From Parasulfuritortus sp037439465 (GTDB lineage Bacteria; Pseudomonadota; Gammaproteobacteria; Burkholderiales; Thiobacillaceae): DNA of 64,000 nt. The position numbers and the translations under genes were made by a program. The notes below the pieces were generated by a model. That model was not told the DNA's origin. It ran no database searches and saw only the letters and a program-made list of their open reading frames with translations. Of the stretch, positions 1-8,976 are shown piece after piece; within the stretch, counting starts at the first letter, position 1; the number at the start of each line of letters is the position of its first letter. The stretch covers positions 44,147 to 108,146 of the forward strand of contig JBBIVX010000006.1 in the NCBI GenBank assembly GCA_037439465.1. The letters run 5' to 3'.

Positions 1-1001
1 ATGATCTTGAACGGAACGCCATCCATCCCCACCCGGTCCTGCAGGAACAATACGGAGGCACCGGTCTTGCGCCCATCATCGAAATAGATGAGCAATACGG
101 TTATCAACATGAAAGGCCAGAAAACAAGCAAGACCATGACCGCCAATAAAGCGTTCAATATATATTCTATTTGTATCCTGGCCTGATTATTGACGCCAAA
201 ACCATTCGAATAGATAACCCAGCAGGGGTAGATTAGATTCACGGCGATCTGCCCCGTCTCCTGCTCCAGGAAATTGATAATATCGAGGATTTCAACACCG
301 CGTATCTTGCAATCGAAAAGCTCCTTGAGCGGCAGCACAGTGCGCCGCTCATCACAAGCGACGACTATGCCATCAATATCATTATCGATGACATAATCGG
401 CCAGATTCTTGATATCCAGGTGTAGCTGTTTCCCACTCTCCACCCTGCTGCTCTCACTGTCACCCGACATGGGGACATAACCGCACAACTCGAACCCCTT
501 TTTGTCCACCTTCCGGCGCATTCTTTTTTCTATGATGGATGCGCGTTCTCCGGCGCCAAGTATGACCAGTCTTTTTTTGCGTATGCCCAATGCATCGATA
601 TCGCACACAAAATACCGAAAAACTGTCGTCAGCAACAATACTATGGCCAGTGCAATGGGTGGAAAACCCGTATCCAATTGGATGGCCGGGAATAAGTTGT
701 AAACAACCAGTCCCATGAAGAAATAGGCTATGGCAACGGCGACAAAAATACGTTGTACAACCGATGTGAACGGGTCTCTCAGCTTGGCATTATAGAGACC
801 AACCGCGAGCGACCCAAATATACAGAACAGGAGCAACAAAGCCACATTGGCTAAAAATAGCGGCGGAAAATAAAGTGGATTGAATGTATCCGGCCTATAT
901 AAAAAAACATAGGTCACATAAGCCGCAAAAATTATTATCCCGACTTCTGCAACAGCAAAGAATACTCTCCCCTTTTTCCTTGCCTGTATTCTTCCACCCA
1001 C
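1..1001 (-). CDS. Sugar transferase of exopolysaccharide/PEP-CTERM type (C-terminal part beyond window edge)
   Basis: Undecaprenyl-phosphate sugar phosphotransferase of the kind that starts exopolysaccharide repeat-unit synthesis at the inner membrane. The frame is open from a GTG at 1001, preceded by AAGGGAG six bases upstream, to the window edge, giving 333 residues. About four hydrophobic segments come first, then a Rossmann-like stretch (LVILGAGERA), then a last membrane segment followed by FLQDRVGMDGVPFKI. That last stretch is the start of the cytoplasmic catalytic domain, so the catalytic part lies mostly outside the window. The order (membrane helices, CoA-binding-like domain, helix, transferase) matches the sugar transferase associated with PEP-CTERM systems (EpsB type). 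PrsT, PrsR and PrsK lie directly upstream on the same strand, which fits that role. Confidence 0.85.
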   Translation of the reverse strand, partial: MGGRIQARKKGRVFFAVAEVGIIIFAAYVTYVFLYRPDTFNPLYFPPLFLANVALLLLFCIFGSLAVGLYNAKLRDPFTSVVQRIFVAVAIAYFFMGLVVYNLFPAIQLDTGFPPIALAIVLLLTTVFRYFVCDIDALGIRKKRLVILGAGERASIIEKRMRRKVDKKGFELCGYVPMSGDSESSRVESGKQLHLDIKNLADYVIDNDIDGIVVACDERRTVLPLKELFDCKIRGVEILDIINFLEQETGQIAVNLIYPCWVIYSNGFGVNNQARIQIEYILNALLAVMVLLVFWPFMLITVLLIYFDDGRKTGASVLFLQDRVGMDGVPFKI

Positions 1002-1207
1002 CTCAAACTCCCTTCTTCTCTATAGATGCTTTGTACTACCTGTCTTTATATAGCACTCGGCCAGTCAGCCGGCCAGAACATTTAGATACGTCATCCGTTC
1101 ATCACGGTCGCGCCCGGCCGGCCATTGAAAACAAACTGATATCTGCCGCCGCCCGCCCCGTTCTGGGGCGGGAACGCCTAGTCCAACTTGGATAGTGTGG
1201 CTACTTA

Positions 1208-3982
1208 TTATTTCAAACCGTTTGCGAGCAACTTCTTCACCTCAGCCTGGCCTGGGAACTTATCGCCCAATTTTTCCAGATCCTTGAGGTGTGGCGTCGC
1301 CTCGCTCCGCTTGCCGGCCTGGATGAGGACCTTGGCCAGGTTAAAGCGGATGATAGGCACATTCGGCGCCAATTTATAGGCCTCCTGCAGCAAGCCGAGC
1401 GCCCGCTGGGTATCGCCCTTCTTGGCGGCAAGCATAGCCAGGGTATCCATCACCGCCGGCTGCCTGGGGGCCAGCCGATACGCCTGTTCTGCATAGTCGA
1501 TCGCCTTGGGATCGTTCGTCTGGGCCAGCGCCGAAGCCAGGTTATTGATGGCGACCACGTCATTCGGCTGGCGGTGCAGCATGTCCTTATAGTACCTCAC
1601 CGCCACGCCGTAATCGCCCCGTTGCATGGCGTATTGGGCGGCATAACGGGCAAAGGCGATGTCGTTGGGATGCGCCAGCAGCCAACTGTTTTCGAACTTG
1701 CCCGCCTCGGCGGCCTGCCCCGCCCGCACCAGGGCGCCATGCAGTTTCAAGGCCATTTCGGTCATTGGCTGCTTTTTAAGCCCGGCGCGATAGGTCGCCG
1801 CCGCCTGCGCCCACTCCTTCCTGGTGGTGAATATGTCGCCTTCAAGCAAATGCCCAATACCTTCCTTGGGGCGCTGTTTCTGGACGGTACGCGCCACAGC
1901 CAGGGCGTCTTCGTGATGCCCATCGGCCAGATAGACGATCACGAGACCGCGTTGCGCCGGCAAATAGTCGCTCTTGATCGCCAGCGCCTTTTTCAGGCTT
2001 TGCACGGCCGCTTCCTTTTGTTTGGCGGCCAGTTGCAGTTCGGCCATGCGCATCTGCGCCGGCGGGGAATTCGGCATCAAGGTCAGCACCTTGCCATAGG
2101 TGGCAAGCGCCTGATTGGCCTCGCCGGAGGCAAGCTGCGCCCTGGCCAGCGCGTCGAGCAGTTGCGGACGATCCGGCAGGGCCGCCACGGCTTTCTGCGC
2201 CGTCTCCAACGCGGCCTTGGCGTTCTTGCTGTTCAGGCTGTAATTGATGGACGCCAACTGTGCCTTGACATTCTGCGGGTCTGCCTTGACCGCCCTGGCC
2301 AACAGCTCGGCCACTCTGCTGGCGGCGCCGCCGGTTCCCGCCTCGAGTTCCGCCAGGGCCAACAGGGCCGCGCCGTTGTTGGCATCCGCCTTGAGCAGGG
2401 CCTCGAATCGGCGCTTGGCCTCAGCCGGTTTTCTTTCGGCGAGGTCCAAGGTCGCCAGGCTGGCCACGGCGGGAAGATAGGTCGGCTTGATCGACAAAGC
2501 CTTCTCGAAATGTTTACGTGCCGCGGCGAGATCGCCCTTGCTGGCCATCGCCGTGCCACGCAGTGCGGTCGGCACGGGCGAGCCGGGCTGTTTCTTTTCG
2601 AGATTGTCGATGGCCCGCAGGGCCTTGTCGAAGTCCTTCTGGCGAATGGCGGCAGCGATCAGGACCATGTCGGCCGTGGTCTCCTTGTCGCCGGCGGCGA
2701 TATGCTCAAGCGTGGCGAAGCCGGCGTCTTTCTGCCCCATGGCCATCTGCGACACGGCCGCATTGACTTGCACCAGCTTGTTTTCGGGCTCCAGGGACGA
2801 GGCCCGGTTGAAATAGTCGTTCGCTTTTTGCGCATCGCCGCTTTGCAGGTAAGCCGTGCCGGCCAGTGCCATCAGCCGCGGGTCCCGGTTCCGTTCGAGG
2901 ACGGGTTCGATCAAACCGAGGGCTTTGGCCGGCTGACCAGAGCGCAAGTACAGTTCGGCCAGCATTTGCCGCGGCGCCGCCGCGTTAGGTTTGAGTTGTT
3001 GCGCCTTGGTCAACAAGGACTCCGCCTGCTGGTAAGAATTGAGTTTCAGATGGATCGCCCCTGCCAGCAGCAAGAGGCGCGGGTCATCCCGCACGTATTT
3101 CTGGATGTCCATAACAAGGTCGCGGGCATGCGCAAAATCTTTTTTCTGGTAGGCGAAAAGGGCTTCCACATAGCTGGTCTGGAGATTCTTGGGCAGGGCC
3201 TTTTTCATGGCCTCGACTTGCTTGCCGGCTGCCTCCATGTTGTCCTGCCTGAGGTAACCCATGACCAGGGCGGCATGCGCCGGGGCATAATTGACCTTCT
3301 GTTCGAGCGCCTTGCGGTAGGCGCTCCTCGCCGGCTCGGTCTTGCCCTGGGCATCGAGCAGGTTGCCCTTGAGCGTCCACGCCTCGTGGTTGCCCGGATT
3401 CTTGCTCACCGCCGTGTCGAGTGCGGCCATTGCGCCGTCGATGTCCCGATCGACCAATTTCAGCCGGGCTTGCGCCACCATGGCGGCATCGTGCTCGGGT
3501 TTGGTCTTCAGCGCCTGCGCCACCAGCTCGCGCGCCTTGTCGAGCTGTCCCAGCGTGGCATGAGCGATAGCGAGAGAGGTCTGCAACGAGGCTTGCGCGG
3601 TCGCATCGGTCAGTTGCAGACCGGCCATCTCGGCCACCACCTTTTTCGCCTGCCCCGCCGCCAACAAGGTCTGCGCCAAGAGTGGCGTCACCTGGCCCGC
3701 GTCGTAACGCAGCTCGCCGGCCTTGCGCAGCTCCACTTCGGCGCCAACGGGGTCGCCGCCATCCAGCAAAGCCTTGCCCAGCAGGTAACGCGCCTCGGCC
3801 AGATTCGGGTCCTGGCCGAGGGCGTTCTTGAGTTCGATGATCGCCGCCTTGCTCTCGTTCTTCGCCAGGTATCCCTTGGCCGCTTCAAGCCGTGCCTGCG
3901 GCGTATCCGCGCCGCAGGCCGCCAACATCACCGTTGCTACCAGGCCCAAGGCCAATGCACGTACACGGTAACTCGTTGTCAT
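1208..3982 (-). CDS. prsT: PEP-CTERM system TPR-repeat lipoprotein PrsT
   Basis: A 924-residue protein made almost wholly of tetratricopeptide-like repeats (repeated A-x3-Y/L, G-x2-A and LxPxN patterns), with a lipoprotein signal ending LAAC (Cys23). The size, lipobox and repeat content match the PrsT family that accompanies exosortase/PEP-CTERM exopolysaccharide loci, where it is thought to act as a periplasmic scaffold in export or assembly. I chose the start MTTSYR because GGGGAA lies six bases upstream. An ATG two codons earlier abuts that ribosome site. It lies 30 bp behind prsR and probably shares its transcript. A GC hairpin without a T-run follows the gene at 1152-1172. Confidence 0.85.
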   Translation of the reverse strand: MTTSYRVRALALGLVATVMLAACGADTPQARLEAAKGYLAKNESKAAIIELKNALGQDPNLAEARYLLGKALLDGGDPVGAEVELRKAGELRYDAGQVTPLLAQTLLAAGQAKKVVAEMAGLQLTDATAQASLQTSLAIAHATLGQLDKARELVAQALKTKPEHDAAMVAQARLKLVDRDIDGAMAALDTAVSKNPGNHEAWTLKGNLLDAQGKTEPARSAYRKALEQKVNYAPAHAALVMGYLRQDNMEAAGKQVEAMKKALPKNLQTSYVEALFAYQKKDFAHARDLVMDIQKYVRDDPRLLLLAGAIHLKLNSYQQAESLLTKAQQLKPNAAAPRQMLAELYLRSGQPAKALGLIEPVLERNRDPRLMALAGTAYLQSGDAQKANDYFNRASSLEPENKLVQVNAAVSQMAMGQKDAGFATLEHIAAGDKETTADMVLIAAAIRQKDFDKALRAIDNLEKKQPGSPVPTALRGTAMASKGDLAAARKHFEKALSIKPTYLPAVASLATLDLAERKPAEAKRRFEALLKADANNGAALLALAELEAGTGGAASRVAELLARAVKADPQNVKAQLASINYSLNSKNAKAALETAQKAVAALPDRPQLLDALARAQLASGEANQALATYGKVLTLMPNSPPAQMRMAELQLAAKQKEAAVQSLKKALAIKSDYLPAQRGLVIVYLADGHHEDALAVARTVQKQRPKEGIGHLLEGDIFTTRKEWAQAAATYRAGLKKQPMTEMALKLHGALVRAGQAAEAGKFENSWLLAHPNDIAFARYAAQYAMQRGDYGVAVRYYKDMLHRQPNDVVAINNLASALAQTNDPKAIDYAEQAYRLAPRQPAVMDTLAMLAAKKGDTQRALGLLQEAYKLAPNVPIIRFNLAKVLIQAGKRSEATPHLKDLEKLGDKFPGQAEVKKLLANGLK

Positions 3983-4012
3983 AGCCATTTCCCCGTAACA
4001 ATAAGACGGTTT

Positions 4013-5365
4013 CTAACGCATGCCCAATCGATGCATCAGATCGTAAAGAGTGGGGCGGCTGACATTCAACATCTCCGCCGCCTTCAGCATATTGCCATTG
4101 GCGCGCCCCAAAGCCATGATGACGGCGTTCTTTTCCGCCTCTTCGCGCACCACCCGTAGATCGAGGCTGGCCATGGACATTGCCTCGGGGTTCGTCAGGC
4201 CCAGGTCCTCCGCCGTGATATAACGCGCCTCGGCCATCACGACGGCGCGTTTTACACAGTTTTCCAGTTCCCGGACGTTGCCCGACCAATTGTGCGCCTC
4301 AATGGCGCGAATGGCATCATCGGCTAAGGATAACGGCCCCCGGCCTTGTTCCCCGGCAAAACGCCTGGCAAAGGCATTGGCCAGCAACACCGCATCGCCG
4401 ATGCGGGCGCGCAATGGCGGAATCTTGATCACCAGCTCGGCCAAACGGTAATACAGGTCTTCGCGAAATTGGCCGGCGCGAATCATTTCAGTCAAATCAC
4501 GGTGAGTTGCGCAGACGATGCGGACATCAATGGCAATCTCCTGACGGCCACCCACCCGCTCGATCACCCGCTCCTGAAGAAAGCGCAGCAACTTGGCTTG
4601 CAGGGGTATGGGCAGGTCGCCTATTTCGTCGAGAAAGAGCGTGCCGCCGTTGGCCGTTTCGATCTTGCCCAGGGTGGTCTTGTTGGCGCCGGTAAACGCC
4701 CCTTTTTCGTAGCCGAATAATTCGCTTTCAAGCAGGGTGTCCGGTATGGCCGCGCAATTGATCGCCACGAAGCGCTCGCTGCGCCGCGGTGAGGCCACAT
4801 GCACGGCACGCGCCAGCAGCTCCTTGCCCGTGCCGCTCTCGCCCAGCAGCAAGACAGTGACATTGCTGGCGGCGACCTTCTCGACCGTCCGGCAGGTGCG
4901 CAACATCTCCGGATCGCGGGTGATGAAGCCCGCCAGGGCATCGGGCTGGCGCATGCTTTGCAGGCGCTTGTTTTCCTGTATGAGGTCCCACAAGCGGAAG
5001 GCCCGATCGATGGTCAGGATCAACAGCTCCGGTTCGAATGGCTTGGTAAAAAAATCGTAGGCGCCCAATTCGATGGCCTTGAGGGCATTGGCACGATCAT
5101 TCTGACCGGTCAGCACGATCACCTTGGTGTCTGGCGCGGTCTGTAGTATCTGTTCCAGCAGCAGGAACCCCTCCGATACCGAATCGGGATCGGGCGGCAG
5201 ACCGAGATCCATGGTCACCACCGGCGTCTGGTGACGGCGCAGCTGCGCCAAGGCCTCTTCGCGGTTGTCGGCCACACATATCTCGAACTTGTCGAAGGCC
5301 CAGCGCATCTGTTTCTGCAAGGCCGGATCGTCCTCGACGATCAGCAACCGCCCCGCCGATGTCAT
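4013..5365 (-). CDS. prsR: PEP-CTERM-box sigma-54-dependent response regulator PrsR
   Basis: A 450-residue response regulator of the NtrC class. The receiver domain is at residues 1-125, with a likely phosphoacceptor Asp53 in VVTMDLGLPP and acidic residues E11/D12/D13. A sigma-54 AAA+ domain follows, with Walker A GESGTGKE at 175-182 and the sigma-54 contact loop GAFTGA at 222-227. The C-terminus is a Fis-type helix-turn-helix ending NVSRPTLYDLMHRLGMR. It should activate sigma-54 promoters of exopolysaccharide and exosortase genes when phosphorylated by PrsK, encoded 24 bp upstream. Start supported by GGAGA eight bases before the ATG. The direct pairing with a PrsK-type kinase separates it from NtrC or ZraR. 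Confidence 0.9.
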   Translation of the reverse strand: MTSAGRLLIVEDDPALQKQMRWAFDKFEICVADNREEALAQLRRHQTPVVTMDLGLPPDPDSVSEGFLLLEQILQTAPDTKVIVLTGQNDRANALKAIELGAYDFFTKPFEPELLILTIDRAFRLWDLIQENKRLQSMRQPDALAGFITRDPEMLRTCRTVEKVAASNVTVLLLGESGTGKELLARAVHVASPRRSERFVAINCAAIPDTLLESELFGYEKGAFTGANKTTLGKIETANGGTLFLDEIGDLPIPLQAKLLRFLQERVIERVGGRQEIAIDVRIVCATHRDLTEMIRAGQFREDLYYRLAELVIKIPPLRARIGDAVLLANAFARRFAGEQGRGPLSLADDAIRAIEAHNWSGNVRELENCVKRAVVMAEARYITAEDLGLTNPEAMSMASLDLRVVREEAEKNAVIMALGRANGNMLKAAEMLNVSRPTLYDLMHRLGMR

Positions 5366-5389
5366 TGCTTGTCTCCTGAATGTTTTCCA

Positions 5390-7492
5390 TCACCCAGGCG
5401 TCGACATGCGCGCCAGGGGCAACTTCACTGTCATTGTAGTGCCTGCGTTCAGCACGCTCTTGGCCGTCAGCTCACCGCCCAGCTCGTGGAAATATTGTTG
5501 ACTCTCATAGACGCCTATGCCCATGCCGGTCGATTTGGTGGTCTGGAAAGGCTTGAACAGTTGCTCACGCACAAACTCCTCCGTCATGCCACAGCCGGTA
5601 TCGATGACCTCCACATTGGCCTTGCCGCCAGCGGCACTCACCTTGACCTCCACCTTGCCCTTATTCTGTTCGGTGGCATCCAGGGCATTCTGGATCAAGT
5701 GACCGAAGACCCGTTCCAGCCGTTCCGCATCGCCTTGGACGACCACCTCGTCATGCACCTTTAGGTCGATTTCGCGGCCAAACTTGCGCTTCACGGCCTG
5801 AATCCGGCCGAACAGCACACGCAAATCGACGCCCATCAGAACCGTTTGGCGTACCCCCTCCTCCTGTAATTGCCCCATGAGTCGGCGCATGCGGCTCAGT
5901 GCATGTTCGACTGTCTCCAGCATGTCCTGCTGGAATTCGGGGTTATCGCGATGCCGGGCGGCATTATTCAGCATCAGGGAAAGCTGGGCAACGATGTTCT
6001 TGAGATCGTGGACGACGAAGGCGGACATGCGGTTGAAGGTCTCGAATTTCTTCGTTTCCAGCAGCGCCTCCAAGGCCAGCAACTGCGCCAGGTGTCCGGC
6101 CGCCTGGCTGCCCGCCGTCTTGAGCAGGTCGTTGACCTCCCAATTGACATCGAGTCGGGCGCGAGCGCGCGCCAGGACGAGGAAGCCGATCAGTTCATTG
6201 CCAACCCCCAACGGCACGATCAACCAGGCATCTTTTTGCGCCGGCAGCCATTCCGGCAAGCAAAGCCCCTCGTACAACGCACCGTTCTGCTTCATCTCGT
6301 CTAGATTTATCACCCATTTACGCTCGCCCAAAAAACGGCATAGCGACGCCTCGCGTGCTTCGCGAATATCGATCCTGGCCATATTCCAGACGGCGAACTG
6401 CCGATAGTTCCGGGCTGGCAGATCCCTGATCCAGAGGCTGCCGGCCGGGCTTTCGACCATGTCCGCCAGCTCGCGGATGATCTGCTCCGCCAATCCCTCC
6501 GGGGTCGTGTGTTCGGAAAGCGCACGCGTGAATTTGAGCCATTCCTCGCGGTAATCATAGCGATAGCGAAAGAAATGCTTCCCCACCCATACACGGATCC
6601 TGGCGCGCATGGCGCCGGAAAACACCAATACCAGCAACAGCACCAGCGCGGCGAACAATACGGTGATCTGCAGCGCCTGCCCCCAATCGCCTCCCACCAG
6701 ACGCACCAGATAACCCATCCCGGCCAGCAGCAAGAGATAGCCCCCAACCACCAATAACAGGGTGGTGTGGATGACGATCTTGTTCGAGACCTTGATCCGC
6801 CGTGTCCAGTCGCGGCTGCGGGCCACCGACAAGGCATAGAGCGGGATGACCAGAGCATGCACCAAACCCCTGACGCTCAGTATCTGCACATCGATCTGAC
6901 CGTACATCAGGGCATCGGCGTAATAATAGAGGTCGAAAAAACAGGCTCCCGCCAAACCAATGCCTAACGGCTTGAGATTCCAGCGCGAATCTTCCTCGAC
7001 ATTGCGTATCAATTGTTCCAACAGAAACAAGGCCATGGCGGGCATCAGCAGGGCCTGCAACAGGGTCGGCTGCGGCACCTGCCAGCCGGCATCGATATCT
7101 GCGGGAAACTGATAGTTCAGCCACATACCGGCCACGGTCACAGCCAATGCCACCATGGCGATGATGGACACATCCCGGTTGCGCCGCGCCGGCCGTATGG
7201 CCTTGATCTGCAAGACGGACAGCATGGAAAAATACCAGCCGCCATAGCGCAGCACATCCATGATGGACGCGGCCCTGTAGAAAAACGGGTTGCCAGACTG
7301 GCCATACAAAAAAACGAGACAGGCCCACAGCGCGCTCGCCACCGCCGTGGCAAACAGGGCTTGGTGTTGTACCTGGGGCGCCGCCGCCGCGGAAACCCGC
7401 TGCCCGCGCAAGATGAACAGGGCCAGGCCGACAAAGCCTATCAGGGCAGTGCCGTTGCTCATGACCAGGATCGTATTCAAATTGTCTGTCAT
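5390..7492 (-). CDS. prsK: PEP-CTERM system sensor histidine kinase PrsK
   Basis: A 700-residue membrane histidine kinase. About eight N-terminal membrane helices (roughly residues 10-300) come before a GAF-like region, a dimerisation/phosphoacceptor box VVHDLKNIVAQ with His495, and a HATPase domain with NALDATEQNKG, DTGCGMTEE and GMGIGVYESQQYF. This layout is typical of PrsK, the partner of PrsR in PEP-CTERM/exosortase systems. The start is uncertain: the ATG at 7492 (MTDNLNT) fits the family but has no clear ribosome site, whereas an in-frame ATG at 7546 has AAAGG four bases upstream and would add 18 residues. The kinase and regulator stops and starts are only 24 bp apart, so they should be co-transcribed. 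Confidence 0.88.
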   Translation of the reverse strand: MTDNLNTILVMSNGTALIGFVGLALFILRGQRVSAAAAPQVQHQALFATAVASALWACLVFLYGQSGNPFFYRAASIMDVLRYGGWYFSMLSVLQIKAIRPARRNRDVSIIAMVALAVTVAGMWLNYQFPADIDAGWQVPQPTLLQALLMPAMALFLLEQLIRNVEEDSRWNLKPLGIGLAGACFFDLYYYADALMYGQIDVQILSVRGLVHALVIPLYALSVARSRDWTRRIKVSNKIVIHTTLLLVVGGYLLLLAGMGYLVRLVGGDWGQALQITVLFAALVLLLVLVFSGAMRARIRVWVGKHFFRYRYDYREEWLKFTRALSEHTTPEGLAEQIIRELADMVESPAGSLWIRDLPARNYRQFAVWNMARIDIREAREASLCRFLGERKWVINLDEMKQNGALYEGLCLPEWLPAQKDAWLIVPLGVGNELIGFLVLARARARLDVNWEVNDLLKTAGSQAAGHLAQLLALEALLETKKFETFNRMSAFVVHDLKNIVAQLSLMLNNAARHRDNPEFQQDMLETVEHALSRMRRLMGQLQEEGVRQTVLMGVDLRVLFGRIQAVKRKFGREIDLKVHDEVVVQGDAERLERVFGHLIQNALDATEQNKGKVEVKVSAAGGKANVEVIDTGCGMTEEFVREQLFKPFQTTKSTGMGIGVYESQQYFHELGGELTAKSVLNAGTTMTVKLPLARMSTPG

Positions 7493-7727
7493 TACGTGGT
7501 GGGCACGCTCTGCAACACAATGCGACGGGGAAATGGCCAGGGCCATATGGCCTTTGGATCTGCGGCTAGTCTACCGTAGCTTGATCACATCAGGCTGACA
7601 AGCAAAACGGCGCTGCCCCATTAAGATTGCGCCGGCGCCAGTAACAGGCGGGGCCCAAGAGACGCAAGGCCGGTGCGGAGCGACCACTCCGCCCGGACCG
7701 CGAGGGTCACAGGTCGATTTTATTGGA

Positions 7728-7812
7728 TGGTGCCGACGACGAGACTCGAACTCGTACGACTTTCGTCACTGCCCCCTCAAGACAGCGTGTCTACCAATTT
7801 CACCACGTCGGC
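7728..7812 (-). tRNA. tRNA-Leu (anticodon GAG)
   Basis: Folds as an 85-nt class II tRNA with CCA encoded. The acceptor GCCGACG pairs with CGTCGGC, the anticodon stem CTGTC/GGCAG holds loop TTGAGGG, and there is a long variable arm and a standard T-arm. It lies 29 bp after secG on the same strand and is probably processed from the tpiA-secG transcript. Confidence 0.95.
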
Positions 7813-7841
7813 ATTGTTGCCGCGTCGAGCCGACGCGACGA

Positions 7842-8171
7842 TTATTTTGGAATTTCTCCCGACTTGCCCGGCGCCTGGGGGGGGACCGCCGGTTGCGGGG
7901 CAACCGGCTGACTTTGCCCAACCACTGGCCGTGGGGTCTGCGGCCTGGTCGACAGGAAAGTCAGGCCCATGCTGGTCAGAAAAAATGTCGTTGCCAGTAT
8001 AGCCGTGGCGCGGCTCAGAAAGTTGGCCGAACCGGTGGCCCCGAACAGGCTGCCCGACGCCCCGCTGCCGAAGGCCGCGCCCATGTCGGCACCCTTGCCG
8101 TGCTGCAGCAGTATCAACCCCACCAAAACCGCCGCCACCAGAATGTGGATGACCCAGATGACTGTTTCCAT
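7842..8171 (-). CDS. secG: Preprotein translocase subunit SecG
   Basis: A 109-residue inner-membrane protein, the small accessory subunit of the SecYEG channel. Two hydrophobic segments (IWVIHILVAAVLVGLILLQ and ILATTFFLTSMGLTFLS) flank the conserved cytoplasmic loop GKGADMGAAFGSGASGSLFG. I start at METVIWV because the family begins this way. An in-frame ATG 13 codons earlier would overlap tpiA. The tail is Pro-rich and contains a run of eight C on the coding strand, a place where indels may occur. It sits 7 bp after tpiA and before tRNA-Leu(GAG), a common betaproteobacterial order. Confidence 0.93.
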   Translation of the reverse strand: METVIWVIHILVAAVLVGLILLQHGKGADMGAAFGSGASGSLFGATGSANFLSRATAILATTFFLTSMGLTFLSTRPQTPRPVVGQSQPVAPQPAVPPQAPGKSGEIPK

Positions 8172-8178
8172 AACGCTC

Positions 8179-8925
8179 TCAACCGGCCCGACAAATGGCC
8201 AAAAATTCATCGGCGCTCAGCGAAGCGCCGCCAATCAACCCGCCATCGATGTCGGGTTGGGCAAATAATTCCGCAGCGTTGGCCGCCTTCACACTGCCGC
8301 CGTACTGGATGACCAGCCCTGCCGCGATCGTCGCGTCAAGAGCGCGCACCTTGCCACGCAAAAAGGCATGTACCGCCTGGGCCTGATCGGGCGTCGCGGT
8401 GACGCCGGTGCCGATGGCCCATACCGGTTCATAGGCGATCACAGCCTTGGCCAGCGAACCGACACCGGACCTGGCCAACACCGCGTCCAACTGACGGCCC
8501 ACCACCTGCTCGGTGAGGCACTCTTCCCGTTCGTTCAGGCTCTCGCCCACGCACAGTATCGGAAGCAGACCGGCGGCCTGGGCGGCGGCGTATTTCTCGG
8601 CCACCACGGCATCGGATTCGCCGTAAAGGGCGCGCCGCTCGGAATGGCCGACGATGACGTAGCGACAACCAAAATCGTTCAGCATGGCCGCAGACACCTC
8701 GCCGGTGTAGGCCCCTTTGGCGTGCTCGCTCATGTTCTGAGCGCCCCAGGCAACCGGCGTGCCCGTCAAGCTCGCCTGAACCTGGGCAAGGTAAGGGAAA
8801 GGGACGCAAACCGCGACATCGGCCCTGACGCCACCCATACCGGCCAGCAAGGCCGTCAGCAGGACTTCGTTATCTGCCAGGGTGCCATGCATCTTCCAGT
8901 TGCCGGCGACCAGTTTGCGACGCAT
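8179..8925 (-). CDS. tpiA: Triosephosphate isomerase
   Basis: A 248-residue TIM barrel interconverting dihydroxyacetone phosphate and glyceraldehyde 3-phosphate, used in glycolysis and the Calvin cycle. Landmarks are AGNWKMHG (Asn9, Lys11), the catalytic-His segment VIVGHSERR, the catalytic-Glu segment AYEPVWAIGTG, and the phosphate-binding GGSVKAAN and DGGLIGGASL. The start MRRKLVAGNWK is chosen from the family and from GAGAGGGGG just upstream. An ATG five codons earlier is possible. It is followed after 7 bp by secG. Confidence 0.96.
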   Translation of the reverse strand: MRRKLVAGNWKMHGTLADNEVLLTALLAGMGGVRADVAVCVPFPYLAQVQASLTGTPVAWGAQNMSEHAKGAYTGEVSAAMLNDFGCRYVIVGHSERRALYGESDAVVAEKYAAAQAAGLLPILCVGESLNEREECLTEQVVGRQLDAVLARSGVGSLAKAVIAYEPVWAIGTGVTATPDQAQAVHAFLRGKVRALDATIAAGLVIQYGGSVKAANAAELFAQPDIDGGLIGGASLSADEFLAICRAG

Positions 8926-8976
8926 GTAACCCCCTCTCATGAAAGGCGGGAATCCTAGCGATTTTGGCCGCTCCGG

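Noticed and set aside
1152..1172. GC hairpin CCCGCCCC/GGGGCGGG after prsT as a terminator
   Set aside because: It is a strong stem but has no T-run on either strand. It may stabilise an RNA end but cannot be called an intrinsic terminator.
1002..1207. Sigma-54 (-24/-12) promoter before the sugar transferase, as a PrsR target
   Set aside because: GG and GC pairs are present, but no TGGCAC-N5-TTGC match with correct spacing was found.
1289..4159. 956-residue open frame on the plus strand across prsT
   Set aside because: It is antisense to a well-supported TPR lipoprotein, has no recognisable motifs and is rich in Arg/Gly/His/Gln, a usual side effect of high GC and strong codon bias.
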